A stretch of DNA of 64,000 bases from Polytrichum commune (GCA_950295325.1 OX485805.1:52724758-52788757), one strand, 5' to 3'; counted from the first letter of the stretch, positions 1 through 11,196 are shown. Numbers and translations are program-made. The notes: generated by a model from the sequence alone, not told the origin.

Positions 1-2971
1 ACGGAGACGTGTTCCTGCTGAAGATGGGATCCCGTAACGTGGTAGTGGTGTCCTCCCCAGAAATCGCCAAGGACGTGCTCTTCACAAAGGGAGTCGAGTT
101 CGGATCCCGCAGCGGAAACATTGTCTGGGACATCTTCAGCGGGCGGGGACAGGACATGGTGTTCGCGGCCTACGGTGATCATTGGCGCAAGATGCGTCGC
201 ATTGCCACCGTGCCATTCTTCACCAACAAGTCAGTCCAGCGGCTGCAAGGCGGATGGGAGGATGAGACTGACCGTGCCATCGAAGATCTCAAACACCGAC
301 CAGAGTCGGCCACCTCCGGGGTGGTGATCCGGAAGAGGCTGCAGCTGCTCATGTACAATGTCATTTACCGGATGATCTTCGACACAAGGTTCAAGAGCGA
401 GGAGGATCCGTTGTTTTTGAAGCTGAGGGCGCTTAACCTGACACGGAGCCGTTTGACGCAGAGCTTCGAGTACAACTTTGGGGTTTTCATCCCCATCCTG
501 CGACCGTTCTTGCGAGGATTTCTGCAACTGTGCCGGGATATCAACCGGGAGAGGCATGCCATCTTCAAGAGCTTTCTCGATGACCACAAGTGAGTGTGTA
601 GGGTTTAGGGTTTAGTGAAGTAGGCCCATTTACCAGGTTTTGTGACATGTCCACGTCACCCCATGTTTCCCTCCCATGCTTCCCTAGATTGTAAATTAAT
701 GATGTGTTGATTGCCATTTCAAGTTGGCAAGCTCTCTAGTGAGTGACGTAGAAGCAAGCCCATGCACTAGGTTTTTTGATCCACTTCATCCCGTGATTTC
801 CTCCCATTTTTCTTCAGGTGGTAAATTGTTCAACGTTGCTTCTTGGTTCATTGGTTTATTTCCACTTCTATGAAAAACAAAAAAAATTAGTATAGAATAT
901 ATAGTCTTAACAATTATGGTTGTAATGCAAAAACCAACCCACACTGAATACTCCCTTAAATAGTTGCTCCAAAATTATGTTTTAAAGACGCTGACCCCTG
1001 CAGACACAACAGATAGTTGCCACCTGAGGATAAGCCTCAAGTGTTCTAATTCTGTCAATATGCTTTTAGTTGCTATTGATTGAAGGTCGTGTCATGTGTG
1101 TACGTAAGCTGATGGGTTTCAAAATTTGGCAGGAGGATTGCGAGTACGAAGGGTCCTGAACTGGTGAAGGAATGTGGTATCGACCATATTCTCGAAGCAA
1201 AAAAGAATGGAGAGATCACTGAGGCTAACATCCTCTACTTGATTGAGAATCTCAATGGTGCAGGTACTGGGGATTTAACTACTTATCTCTTGTGTGTCAT
1301 CCCACCATGGCCCACAGTGCAAAATATGTGTAAAATGGCAATACACTCTAGTTATTATAAATGAAAAGTGCATTATGAGATGAATCAAGAAATATAAAAG
1401 TAACTGCTTTCTAGTCTAGCTAGCACACTTTACCAACAAAAAAAAAATTTTAAAAAATCATCCACTATTCATTCTTTTAAGGTTAGACTTCTGAACTTTG
1501 AACATTTTCATGTAAGAAAGTCAGGCTACAAAATGGCATGAGGCAAGCATAAACCCTTAACTCTAAATGGAATGGAATTCGGAAAGCCGAGCATAAAGTA
1601 TGAAGAAAGACACAGAACATCTGATACCACACTGATCTTTCATATTTAGATCTAAGGGTCTTTCTCCAAAACTATCTCATGATAAACTTTGTATGGATTG
1701 TGGAGATTGTCTAAGTACGTGAATTGAACCAGGACCAGTTTTCCTCTGTACCCTTGAAGTTGAGTCCAAATTTAGGTTTGCAGGACATCATAATGTTTCG
1801 ACAATGGATATTGGTTCCAAAAATCTATGTTGGAAATTGAGAAGTCGAGTATAAAGTGTGAAGAACTCAAACTAATCATCTGATGTGGCAGCCTTTAGAA
1901 TTAAGAGAGGCTCTTTGTCGAAGAGAATTTCAGAATGAACTTTGTGTGGATTTGGAGATTTATACATGGATGGAACCTTGAAGACCAGTTACAGTCTCTG
2001 CGCCCTTGATGTTGAGCCACCATTGGAGAACTCCCAGGTCGACATGAATCATTTTCCTTGAAGGTCGACGAATAAATCCAATTTCGTTCAATTTCAATTC
2101 TTCTTTAAAAAAATCATTTTTGCAGGAATCGAGACCACGTTATGGTCCATAGAGTGGGGGGTGGCGGAACTAGTGAACAACCCCGAGATGCAAACACGCA
2201 TCCGGGACGAGCTCGATGCCGTCCTCGGGCGAGGCACCCTGGTGACAGCCGCCGACACACACAACAACAAGCTCCCGTACTTCACGGCATTTGTGAAGGA
2301 GGTGATGCGCTTCCATATGTCCATCCCGCTCCTCGTCCCCCACATGAACCTCCAGCCCGAGAAGCTCGCAGGCTACGACATCCCCGCGCACAGCCAGGTC
2401 AGTGTCCGGGGACAATAATCGGTCAAAATCCTAGTGTTGCCAAGTCCAACCGGTTACATGTTCCGATCTTTCAGGCTTTATTTATTTTTGGTCGATCGGA
2501 GGCACACTCTGTAGATCCTTCTAAATCAATCGGTAAACTTCCTTGGAAGACTTGAACTTCAACCAGCTATTTCTCAAAACTCAACCGGTCGATCTGTAAT
2601 AACTAGCGGTTGATTCTCCTCGTTCACTGAGCCAGGTATTTGTGAACTCGTGGTGGATCGCCAACAACCCCAAGTACTGGGAGCAGCCCGACAAGTTCAT
2701 GCCCGAGCGCTTCTTGGACGGCCAGCCCGCGGCCAAGATGGAGATCACAGGGAACGACTTCCGCTTCCTCCCCTTCGGCGTCGGCCGACGGTCGTGCCCC
2801 GGGATCGTGATCGCCGTTCCCGTGCTGTTCATCGTGCTGGGGCGCCTCGTCCAATCGCTGGAGCTGCTGCCGCCACCTGGCGTCAAAAAGGTGGACGTCA
2901 GCGGCACCTGCGGCCAATTCAGCAACCGCATTGCCACCCACTCCACCGTCGTCCTTCGCCCAAGGACGTAG
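1..2971 (+). CDS. CYP73A-like cytochrome P450 paralogue, 5' end outside window
   Basis: Exons read as <1-589, 1133-1263, 2126-2397 and 2636-2971, all with GT-AG borders and consistent phase. The product resembles cinnamate 4-hydroxylase, an ER-bound P450 converting trans-cinnamate to p-coumarate. Visible: the segment [11 protein letters not shown] (C helix), [16 protein letters not shown], an I-helix GIETT, the ExxR motif as EVMR, and the heme loop [10 protein letters not shown], ending in PRT and a TAG stop. The membrane anchor and proline hinge are upstream of the window. It is clearly diverged from the neighbouring CYP73A: the I-helix reads NGAGIETT instead of NVAAIETT, and the C-terminus reads [10 protein letters not shown] instead of [10 protein letters not shown], losing the lysine that matches Lys484 of CYP73A1. 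The frame is intact throughout, so it may be functional with altered activity. It has an extra intron (2398-2635) absent from the neighbour. Family call is firm; C4H activity is uncertain. Confidence 0.9.
1575..2025. repeat. Imperfect tandem duplication inside intron 2 of the first P450
   Basis: Two related blocks, about 1575-1775 and 1838-2025, share segments such as cgag(c/t)ataaagt, catctgat, tcttt(c/g)tc, gaactttgt(a/g)tggat, a ggaccagtt-type segment and cccttga(a/t)gttgag in the same order. The period is about 265 bp and the copies are well diverged. It lies wholly within the 862-bp intron (1264-2125). No coding potential was seen. Confidence 0.6.
2400..2629. mobile_element. hAT-like non-autonomous element forming intron 3 of the P450
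   Basis: The 230-bp insert begins CAGTGTCCGGGG and ends TCCTCGTTCACTG, whose complement is CAGTGAACGAGGA, giving short imperfect terminal inverted repeats of the YAGNG type known from hAT transposons. It is flanked by a perfect 8-bp direct repeat AGCCAGGT at 2392-2399 and 2630-2637, the length expected for hAT target duplications. The intron (2398-2635, 238 bp) equals the element plus one duplication. Excision in silico joins codons Ser-Gln-Val-Phe-Val without frame change. Internal segments (ggtcaaaatcctagtgtt, aaccggtt, ctcaaccggtc) recur in copies at 21255-21500, 27560-28137 and about 39.2-39.45 kb. No transposase was seen. Confidence 0.85.
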
Positions 2972-3164
2972 CCAAGCCATGGCCATGGCCATCGCACACT
3001 TAACCAAGGCATGGTTCTAGGGCATGTCAAGAAGATAAAATTTTGAGCCATGATTCCACCGTAATGGATGTACAGTCATATGTATGTAAGTGTAAACTAC
3101 ATCTGGCCGACATTGAGTGTTTCATCTTTAGTCATATGCGTTATCTATACCCTATGACACCAAC

Positions 3165-3294
3165 AAAAGTATCGTGCCGGGGCAGATTGTCTTGGTCCTG
3201 GAGTTGCAAAGGTGGACACCACCATCATGTGTGGCCAACTCAAAAACCACGTTGCCATGTACATTCCGAGGTTGTCCTCTATCCAAGGACATAG
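3165..3294 (+). pseudogene. 3'-terminal relic of another CYP73-like P450
   Basis: Just downstream of the first P450, a stretch resembles the end of its last exon: a tcgtgccgggg remnant of the heme-loop codons, then sequence aligning to the PGVKKVD...CGQ region and to the final residues, with VVLYPRT-TAG in place of VVLRPRT-TAG. Frameshifts and a deletion between the heme loop and the PGV segment break the reading frame. No upstream exons are recognisable. It is best read as the decayed tail of a tandem duplicate. Confidence 0.7.
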
Positions 3295-4146
3295 GTGGTC
3301 ATGATTGCTAAGCAGTGTTATGTTTAAATTCAATTTGAGCAAGATAGCCAAGGTGGCAAATAGAATTTAATCATTGCCAATGAAGAACCAAATGTCGTGT
3401 AAATAGCGATCGTGAGTCACTGTAGCTCAAGTACCAACCACCACTAAGAAACAAAACTAAAACATAGTCAAATCACACATAAACAACACACCTCAACAAA
3501 GAAAGAAGAGAGTCAAACCCTTGCAAGAGTTTTTATCTCTCTTCAAATGCACACAATGAGTCAAGCTATCTCTCACTCCACCACGGGAGAATCCAAGAGT
3601 GTAAGAAAGAAGAGAAAAACTTAAGATTTATTGCAAAAACATGCAATCTTCACCTCACACAAGCTCTCTTCACACACTCACTCACAATATTTGACTTGAC
3701 AAGAATGCCAAGCCAAGAAGGAGGCTCCTCACTTAAGAGCCTTCCTCTCCACATCTAAGATTCATGCATCCAAATCTAAATGGATGAAGCCCAACGGATA
3801 AGGTGCGGCTGTCGACGTCGCATACCGTGACACAAATTTCAACAGATGAAATGTAGGTGTCCAATTAAGAAGTGTGAACACCTAAGGCCCACATTTATCT
3901 TATGGCCTAAACCACAACCACTCTCGTGTGATGACCATATATACCACTTGATGGTGAATTTTTTGGTTTCTAGCAGCCAATTTGGGAGTGTTTTCATTAT
4001 GAATAGTTAGTGTGTGTAAAGTAATTTGAGGCCTGCCAGTGAAAAAGGACTTTTATGATTAAGAAAAGAGATGTAACACAATGCAAAAACATACATCATA
4101 TACATAAGGGGAAGGTAGCGTGTACAAACAAAAATGATACTAGCCA
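3295..4146. other. Intergenic, no gene seen
   Basis: AT-rich DNA downstream of the P450 relic. Only short stop-bounded frames are present; I recognise neither a gene nor a repeat family here. Confidence 0.5.
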
Positions 4147-4405
4147 AATAACTACACTAAATATGATATTTAGTATCATATGGTATTCAATGTCACTATG
4201 GTAATTTTCCAGATGACACTTCTTATAAATAGGTGAACAAAGATTGTTATGGATGATGGATGAGTTCATCCATTGACCAACATCCTGCCTTCTGTTGTGA
4301 GCAACTTGTGATGAAATATTGTCATGGATGATTGAATTTTGGATGAAAAATCACTTGGTAAATAAGTGATAATAATTGCAACACTGTAAATCTTTAATCC
4401 CCCCA
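4147..4405 (+). repeat. Dispersed repeat, copy 1 of a direct pair
   Basis: Starts near actacactaaatatgatattt and ends near aatccccccaaaaa. A second copy at 6225-6460 keeps the same order of blocks: gatatttagt, gtgatgaaat-type, ttgtcatggatg, cacttggtaa, aattgcaacactgt. I estimate 75-80% identity by eye. The start (ACTACACTAAATA) resembles those of other repeats at 53451 and 56104. It overlaps a 182-codon minus-strand frame (4266-4814) that I do not believe, because the equivalent frame is broken in the second copy. Confidence 0.65.
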
Positions 4406-6224
4406 AAAAAACTACACACTGCATTAGTTTGGAAAATATAGACATGTTTTTTTTGGTGAGGATTACATTTATTTGCCTCACACAATTGTCAGAATGTGGT
4501 AACGTTCTCACTTTACATAAGATTATGTAGTGTTGAAAGTTTGTTGTACAATACTTTGTTGGAGGAATGGTTCGCATTATATTCAAAGCCATTCTTAAGT
4601 TATCACAATGAATATGGGTTGACATGAAATATGTATTAACAACTTTGTCTATGTCGTCAACAATTTTTTGGATCTCAATTCCACATAGAAGATGCAAATA
4701 TTTGGAAGTACGTTTGACTAAGGAAAGCTGGGAAATCAAACATAATACGGCCTCCAAAAGCATTGTTTGAATTGAAGAAATTTGCAAAAGATATGAACAA
4801 ATTTCAACGAGCATTTTCTAGAGGCAAGGCGGTTTGAAGAGAAAAGATGTTATGAACATATTTTTGGAGTTTGATTGTGCAAAGAATAACATTCTTTTTA
4901 GAGGTAGTGTTCAACTAATATAAGTTACACAATCAAACATAGTACCACCTCCAACAAGAAAATTGTGATTTGTAGTTGTCTTGCATTTCAACTTTCAACT
5001 GCAGAATTCAACTTTCACATATAAATTTTGAATCGTTTATCCTTGGAAATCGATCTTCTTGTGTAAACAATATCATGGAGAAAGGGTGACCCATAGTTCT
5101 CAATGCTAAAAGAATGTTATGAGCAAGAACTTTGTGCACTCTGGAACTATTATGACATCTACATCATGGATCTCGCCATTCTTGAATTGGCCACATTAAT
5201 CATGCCAGCTTCTTGAGTGCCCTGTAAACTTAATCAACATCTTCTCACACCCTCCTCACACAACTCAAGTGTTCAACCTTAAAATTTACAATCTCATCAG
5301 TGACTGTTGAGCAAATTTGGTTCAGCTATCTCAGCATTGTTGAATCATTATCATAGTGGAACTTACATGCCTCTCTTTGGATATCAAAATGAAAAAAAAT
5401 CCTAGAGATGAAAATTTCAAATAAGCAAGACTCTCTCCATTGACAAGCCTACATATCTTGCAGGTATATTCCATTTACTAACTGTCCACTTGACATTGCA
5501 CAATAATTACAAACAAGGATGAGTTAGTGCAATTGCGAATTATACAGATTATCATTGTAAATTGTAGAATAGGAGTTAAGATGCAAAATCTGTAAGGTTT
5601 ACTTTCTCCTTACGCAATCACATACACTCTGCCAATCACATAAACAATTAATTAACAATTAAACCTAGAATAACTACAATGTTTTGAGCACATAGTTAAA
5701 TCTCATCAGTTGATGTCATGGCCTCCTAGATATCCCATTAAGGTAGGTGGGTCTTACATGGTTACTCTTTCCAACTACACCACTTCTACCAGGATATGAT
5801 ACACGTGATTAGTACGAGATGGTTAACACATCCAAATCGAGGTTGTACACACTTGCCTCATAATTTTTGAAGTTGATACGAATACATCTTTCATTATCAA
5901 AGTGAAAATGCTTGTGCTCATTAAATTGTCATATAAGTCCTCCTCAATTTTATTGACTATTGAACCTAGAATGGTTATCATACTTTGAGCATGTCAACCA
6001 CTCTCTCTTGAACACAAGTCTTTTCATATCCATTCATGTCACCACTCTGAACCACATACCACCCAGACATAGATGCTCAAATAATAGAAAGGAACTGAAT
6101 AAGAGCAATCTACCTTAAGAGTAAGCAACCACATACTGTGGTATCCTTTCCAACCAAAATCTCAAATAGTCCAATAAATTTGTAAGATTTCAGTCTCCTC
6201 CATTATGGATACATGTGGGAACTA
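4406..6224. other. Intergenic between the repeat pair, no gene seen
   Basis: About 1.8 kb of AT-rich sequence between the two copies of the repeat. If the pair marks the ends of one element, this would be its degenerate body, but I see no transposase, reverse transcriptase or gag motif. Confidence 0.4.
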
Positions 6225-6460
6225 CCCTAGATATGATATTTAGTGTCAGATGGTAACTTTTCGGGTGACACTACTTATGAATAAGTCAACAAATACTGTC
6301 ATGGATGATGATGAGTCATCCATTGGCCTGACCCTACCTCCTCTTGTCAGCATCCTGTGACGAAAATATTGCCATGGATGGTTGAAATTTGGATAGAAAT
6401 CCACTTGGTAAGTGATAGTAATTGCAACACTGTTAAACTATAATCCCCCAAAAAGTTCAC
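6225..6460 (+). repeat. Dispersed repeat, copy 2 of a direct pair
   Basis: Direct-orientation partner of 4147-4405 (see there). It runs from taccctagatatgatattt to aatcccccaaaaag, with small indels relative to copy 1. It lies about 0.5 kb downstream of the 3' end of the minus-strand P450 gene. Confidence 0.65.
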
Positions 6461-6970
6461 AAGGAATGATAAACAATGTTGGGTTAACAATTTGCGTTAG
6501 TGCCACTATACCGCGGTTTACAATTTGTATTGAGCAAGACAATTCGAATTGGTGACACTAAATATCAAATTTGGTGTACTTCCGCTTATAATAGCTGCTC
6601 CTATTACTAATTACCTCTGAAACTATGTACTATCCTCTCAACCTCAAATTCCAGTGTTTACACATCGAGGCAACACTTTCCGATGCTGTCAGACTGGATC
6701 CGCCGCACTTTTCAATCTCCTCCAGAATAATTACCCCAATGACTCTCCATCTCAGTTACAGATTCCTAAGCTTTACATTATTTCTAATTCATCGACCTTT
6801 TACGTCCACAGATATCGTTTCTGTCTCAGCAGGAAACTTCCATCAATAAATTCAGACCTCCAACTTCCTGGTCTCCTGACTCGAGAATTCCTGATCTCCG
6901 AATTGTCCCCATATTTGTGCTTATTGACGTGGTCCTCGACTTGTTGAATTTTGTGAAGAGACGAGACGTT

Positions 6971-9900
6971 TTACACCCTGGGTCTGACGACAACTGTGGA
7001 GTGGGTAGCGATGTGAAGACTGAACTGCCCACCTTTCTCTGAAACATCGATTTTCTTCACACCGGGAGGAGGAAGAAGCTCGAAAGATTGGATGAGCCGG
7101 CCGAGGACGATGGATAACAAGGGCATCGCGATGATGATTCCCGGGCACGATCGCCGGCCCGCGCCGAACGGCAGGAACCGGAAGTCGTTACCCGTTGCCT
7201 CGATCTTGCCGTCAAGGAAGCGGTCGGGGTTAAACTTCTCGGGTTCATCCCAGTGCTTGGGGTTGTTGGCGATCCACCACGCGTTCACGAGGATCTTGCT
7301 CTCCGACGGGATGTCGTAGCCGGCGAGCTTCGCCTGGTGGAGGTTCATGTGAGGGACGAGTAGCGGGATGGCCATGTGGAGACGCATCACCTCCTTCACA
7401 AAGGCTGAAAGGTAGGGAAGCTTGTTGTTGCATGTGTCGGGCTCGGTGACGAGGTTACCCTTTCCGAGGACGTCGTCGAGCTCCTTCAAGATGCGGGATT
7501 GCATCTCGGGATTGTTCACGAGCTCCGCCACTCCCCACTCAATCGACCACAAAGTTGTTTCAATTGCTGCAAAACACACAAACAAACCCAGAACGAAAAC
7601 AAAAGCTGATCAGTCCGCTGATGAAAAGATGCACCGGAAGAAGAGATGCACATTGATGACTCTAATATTGGCACCGGCATGAATTTATGATGTCGCTTCA
7701 CCTTTCAAGGTAGTCTAATTTTATGTGTAACTTTGAAAACGGACGTCCAAGAATTAGAGGGGACTTTGAAGACTACTACCTCCGAGGTTGGCAGGAAACG
7801 AGGAGCGAGATTGACAACGAATGACATCTTCATGTTTGGAATATTTACCTGCCACATTGATGTTCTCAATAATGTACAGAACATTGTCCTCGTTGATTTC
7901 CCCTTTCTTCTGAGCATCCAGAATGTGGTCGATGGCACACTTATCAGCATCTGATTGAGCCCCCTTCACACTTAACAATTTCCTGCCAATGTTCAACACC
8001 GATTTGTTAGTGAAATTCACCCATTTAAGCATTGTAACGTCCTACCGAAATTTTCTTGGTGAACTTAGAACAAACAAGAGAAAAAATCATCATCCTCAAT
8101 TACACAATTCAATCGATTGCTAGAAATCAATCAGGTTGAATTGTTACTGATAGGAAACATCATGTGCCTTGAAGACAGAGCTCATGAGTGCCATTTAACA
8201 CAGGGTCGCAAAGATCATATTTTGTGGCAAAATAGTCAATTTCGTGCACACTTGACAAACAATGTGGTTCTTTCCATGGGTACCAGGTGACAAATGTCAA
8301 ATGGGCCATGCCAAAAAGACCGTTCTTCACCTGAGAGGAAAGTCTAAGGATTTTCAAAGGCTCTGCACCATCGATACCTCACCATAGACTACCCTTTACT
8401 ATTGATACGCTTCACCCGAAGTTTCCCGGGAGTGAACCACGCATTCCAGAACATCCACCTCCCTTGCTCCAAAAGCATCATATTGGTTAACAGATTCTCC
8501 ACAGTTCATAACGATGTGGATAATCTTGTACACTAAGGTTTGAATTACTAAGAGGTGGTAGAATAAGCCGTATGGTCCAATAGATTCTTTACAAATATCT
8601 AAATAATGTGCTAAATCTTGTACAACCAGATTGACTTTCCAACAAGATGTAGAAGAGGCCCTAAATTCAAGTGCACACACCTTACTCACTCAGAAAATTT
8701 CATGTGGTCCACCAGATTCTCTGCAAAATTTTAAACTATCTACATACACAATCTTGTACAATCATGTTGAATTGCAAATTCGTGGTGGAAGATTCCTAAA
8801 AAGGTTGAACTAATTGAAATTTTTAGAATGACCCAAGTTAAGTTTCTGCTTACTTGCGCTCCTCGAGGAAGGATTCCTTGAAAAGAGCCAACCTCCGGTC
8901 CTTGATATCCTGACACACCTTCAAGTAGCCCTTGAGGAACGGTCGCAGGATGGGGATAAAGTCACCGTAATTGTACTCGAAACTCTGTGCCAACCGAGAC
9001 CGCTCGCCATTCAACGCCTTCAGCTTCACATACAAAGGGTCATCTTCGCTCTCGAAGCGAGAATCGAACATCATCCGGTACATGATGTTGTACATCATGA
9101 GCTGCAATCCCTTGCGGATCACCACACCGGTGGTGGCTGCCTCGGGCTTAGCCTTGAGGTTCTTGATCACATGGTTAGCTTCGTCTTCCCATGCCACGCG
9201 AGATTGTTGCACCACCTTGCTGGTGAAGAAGGGCACGGTCATAATGCGCCTCATCCGCCGCCAATGCTCCCCGTAGACCGTGAACACCATGTCTTGGCCG
9301 TTCCCTGTGAAAATGTCGAACACCACGTTGCGAGTTCGGGAGCCGAACTCCACTCCCTGTGTGTGAAGAACATCTTTAGCTATGTCGGGGGATGACACCA
9401 CAACCAAGTTGCGTTGCCCCATCCGCAGCATGAACACGTCGCCGTACTTCTGAGACAACTCTGCCAAGTTCCTGTGGTTCAAGTCATCTCCGACCTGGGA
9501 ACGCAAACACCGATTCAAGGTGCCAAGTTAACCCACTTGTCTCACACAAATCAATAAGCTCTTATTCAAAAATAATTCACCTGAAACTACCGAAGGTCCA
9601 AATTAACCCACTTACTGATCCACAACCATGCTCAAACGAGTATCAAGTCATCTCCGACCTGGGAACCCAAACATCGAATCAAGGTGGAAGTTGACCCACT
9701 TCTTTCACTACCATGAGCACTTAATCAAAGAGCATTCACTGGCAACTATCGAAAGTGCAAATTAACCCACTTACTGATTCACAACCGTGAACACTAATAC
9801 TCAAACAGGTTTCGCGGAAAACTATCGAAGTTTCCAAGTTCACCCATACATTTCACAACCATGAGCACTAGTACTCAAACAAGTTCCACCAAAACCAATC

Positions 9901-10589
9901 GACCACCTACGAGGTTCATATTAACCAAACCTTCTGTCTGTGGAGAGTGATCAAACTACAGCGCTATTCAATACGAGGAACGTGATGTTTGGGAAGATGA
10001 CTTCGTTGCAGAGTTGTGGAGATTGAGTTTCTACGAGGTTTGGGTGTTTGGAAGCATTGACTGCAACAGTTCTTGGAACCTTCTGTTTCAACCTCTGTTC
10101 AGATATTATTCCATATTGCGATACCCTGCATGTTTGAACCTAAAGATAGGTAAACAGTGCTGTTGTATGCTCTGCACAGATTTAAGTTTGTGCAGTGCCT
10201 TCGTCTTGTCCTCAAACCAGCCTTACAAACAATGGCTTCATCTTCTCCAACCATTCAGCCATTGTATGAATATTTGATCATTCTCAGTTCTTGGAGTGGA
10301 TCACAGACAGAGACTGTTCAATTGATTTAGGGGCGAGTCAACAGACCTGCAGCCAGTTGCCCACAATTGGCAGCGCAATAGGACCAGGGGGGAGGTTCAA
10401 CTTGGGAGCCTTAAGCTTCATGATGATAATCCCCACAAAGACTGCAACACACAACCCCTGCACCACAGTCGCAAAGGTGAACATTGAGCTCAGATGCGGA
10501 GCCGACGAGTCCACTTCCGCTGCCGCCACCTGCTGAACCAACAACATCCCAGCTCCAGCCACTGACACCATGGCCGCCCTCACCCCCAT
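6971..10589 (-). CDS. C4H: Cinnamate 4-hydroxylase (CYP73A), complete, four exons
   Basis: Exons on the minus strand: 10589-10347, 9494-8854, 7982-7849, 7566-6971 (537 residues if the first ATG is used). The enzyme hydroxylates cinnamate to p-coumarate, the first P450 step of the phenylpropanoid pathway, on the ER membrane with a P450 reductase. Seen: a hydrophobic anchor [20 protein letters not shown], hinge [19 protein letters not shown] across intron 1, [34 protein letters not shown] (I helix), [14 protein letters not shown] (heme loop) and [10 protein letters not shown] with the lysine equivalent to CYP73A1 Lys484. Exon 3 is 134 bp, the size I recall for the middle exon of Arabidopsis C4H. 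Intron 1, after GNWLQ, is additional to that three-exon layout. The first ATG gives about 35 residues of extra hydrophobic N-terminus, as in class II C4H. Starting at Met36 (10484) gives 502 residues, close to class I. I cannot decide between them. Confidence 0.95.
7983..8853 (-). repeat. Intron 2 of CYP73A with imperfect internal repeats
   Basis: 871-bp intron. In its 5' half (minus sense), segments such as aatcttgtaca and (a/t)gtggtcca(a/c)(t/c)agattct recur at about 8568-8628 and 8699-8765, with another aatcttgtac near 8520. This suggests an old, diverged tandem duplication of roughly 130 bp. No TIRs were seen. Confidence 0.45.
9480..9810 (-). repeat. Tandem duplication covering the exon 2 acceptor of CYP73A
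   Basis: caagtcatctccgacctggg occurs at 9480 and again at 9644, a 164-bp period, and similarity continues for most of the unit (ttaacccactt, cactt-actgat-cacaacc). Unit 9480-9643 contains the true exon 2 border. Unit 9644-9807 carries a copy of the acceptor (TTCCCAG) plus the first codons GTC GGA GAT GAC TTG, followed in frame by ATA CTC GTT TGA. Weaker related blocks follow to about 9870. Confidence 0.8.
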
Positions 10590-11196
10590 GGCTGGCCTCC
10601 ACCCACACCACCAATGCAGCTACCCTGCCAAGACGCACACCTCCAAAACTTCGTCCGCCGAACCCCTCCGCCCCAAAGTACTCCGCACCCACCTCCACCC
10701 ACCGATCAATTCCCCGAGACACCCATGGAGCTCAGAAACCCACAAAAACAGAAAACTTTGCTCCAGAAACCCACGACGGACTGTTACGTGCTCCGAATAC
10801 CCACAAAGTCGTCTGCAAGTCGCGGTACGAACAGAGCTTGCATTGAGCTGGGTTGAAGGGAGCTACGACTAACAAAACTTTCAAAATAGATTAGTGGTAA
10901 TGTGAAGCGAACCCCCACCGGGAAAGAAAAACCCACAACGACGCAAGCTCTGATCCGGAAACCCACAATGGAGTGCGTTGTGCTCCGGATACCCACAAAT
11001 TGTGTGCAGATTGTGGAGCAACGATGGCTTGCGTTGAGCTGCGAGGTGCACAGAGAGAGAAAGATGGGATTAGAGGGAATGTGAGGGAAAGGTGATGGTA
11101 TGGCGAATCGCGGAGGAGGCGAGGGAGGAAAGGAGTGAGTCAATTTGGTAAAAGCCTGGTGCGTGGTGGGTGGGAGTGGGTGGGGAAGGATTTATA
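10590..11196 (-). promoter_or_regulatory. Promoter and leader of the CYP73A gene, with tandem duplication
   Basis: On the minus strand a TATAAAT box lies at 11196-11190, about 600 bp upstream of the first ATG, followed by a CACCCACC-rich run (11160-11190). ACC-rich AC elements are known MYB targets in phenylpropanoid genes, but here they are downstream of the TATA, so this is only suggestive. The leader has two copies of a block of about 125 bp (10730-10855 and 10923-11048, period about 191) sharing acccac(g/a)a(c/t)gga, gtgctccg(a/g)atacccacaaa and ttgc(a/g)ttgagctg. The transcription start is not determined. Confidence 0.5.

Noticed and set aside
4266-4814. 182-codon minus-strand open frame
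   Set aside because: Overlaps a dispersed repeat whose other copy (6225-6460) does not preserve the frame; no motif, AT-biased composition.
4147-6460. LTR retrotransposon bounded by the direct repeat pair
   Set aside because: Repeat copies are diverged, lack clear TG...CA ends, primer-binding site and target duplication, and the interior has no gag-pol frame.
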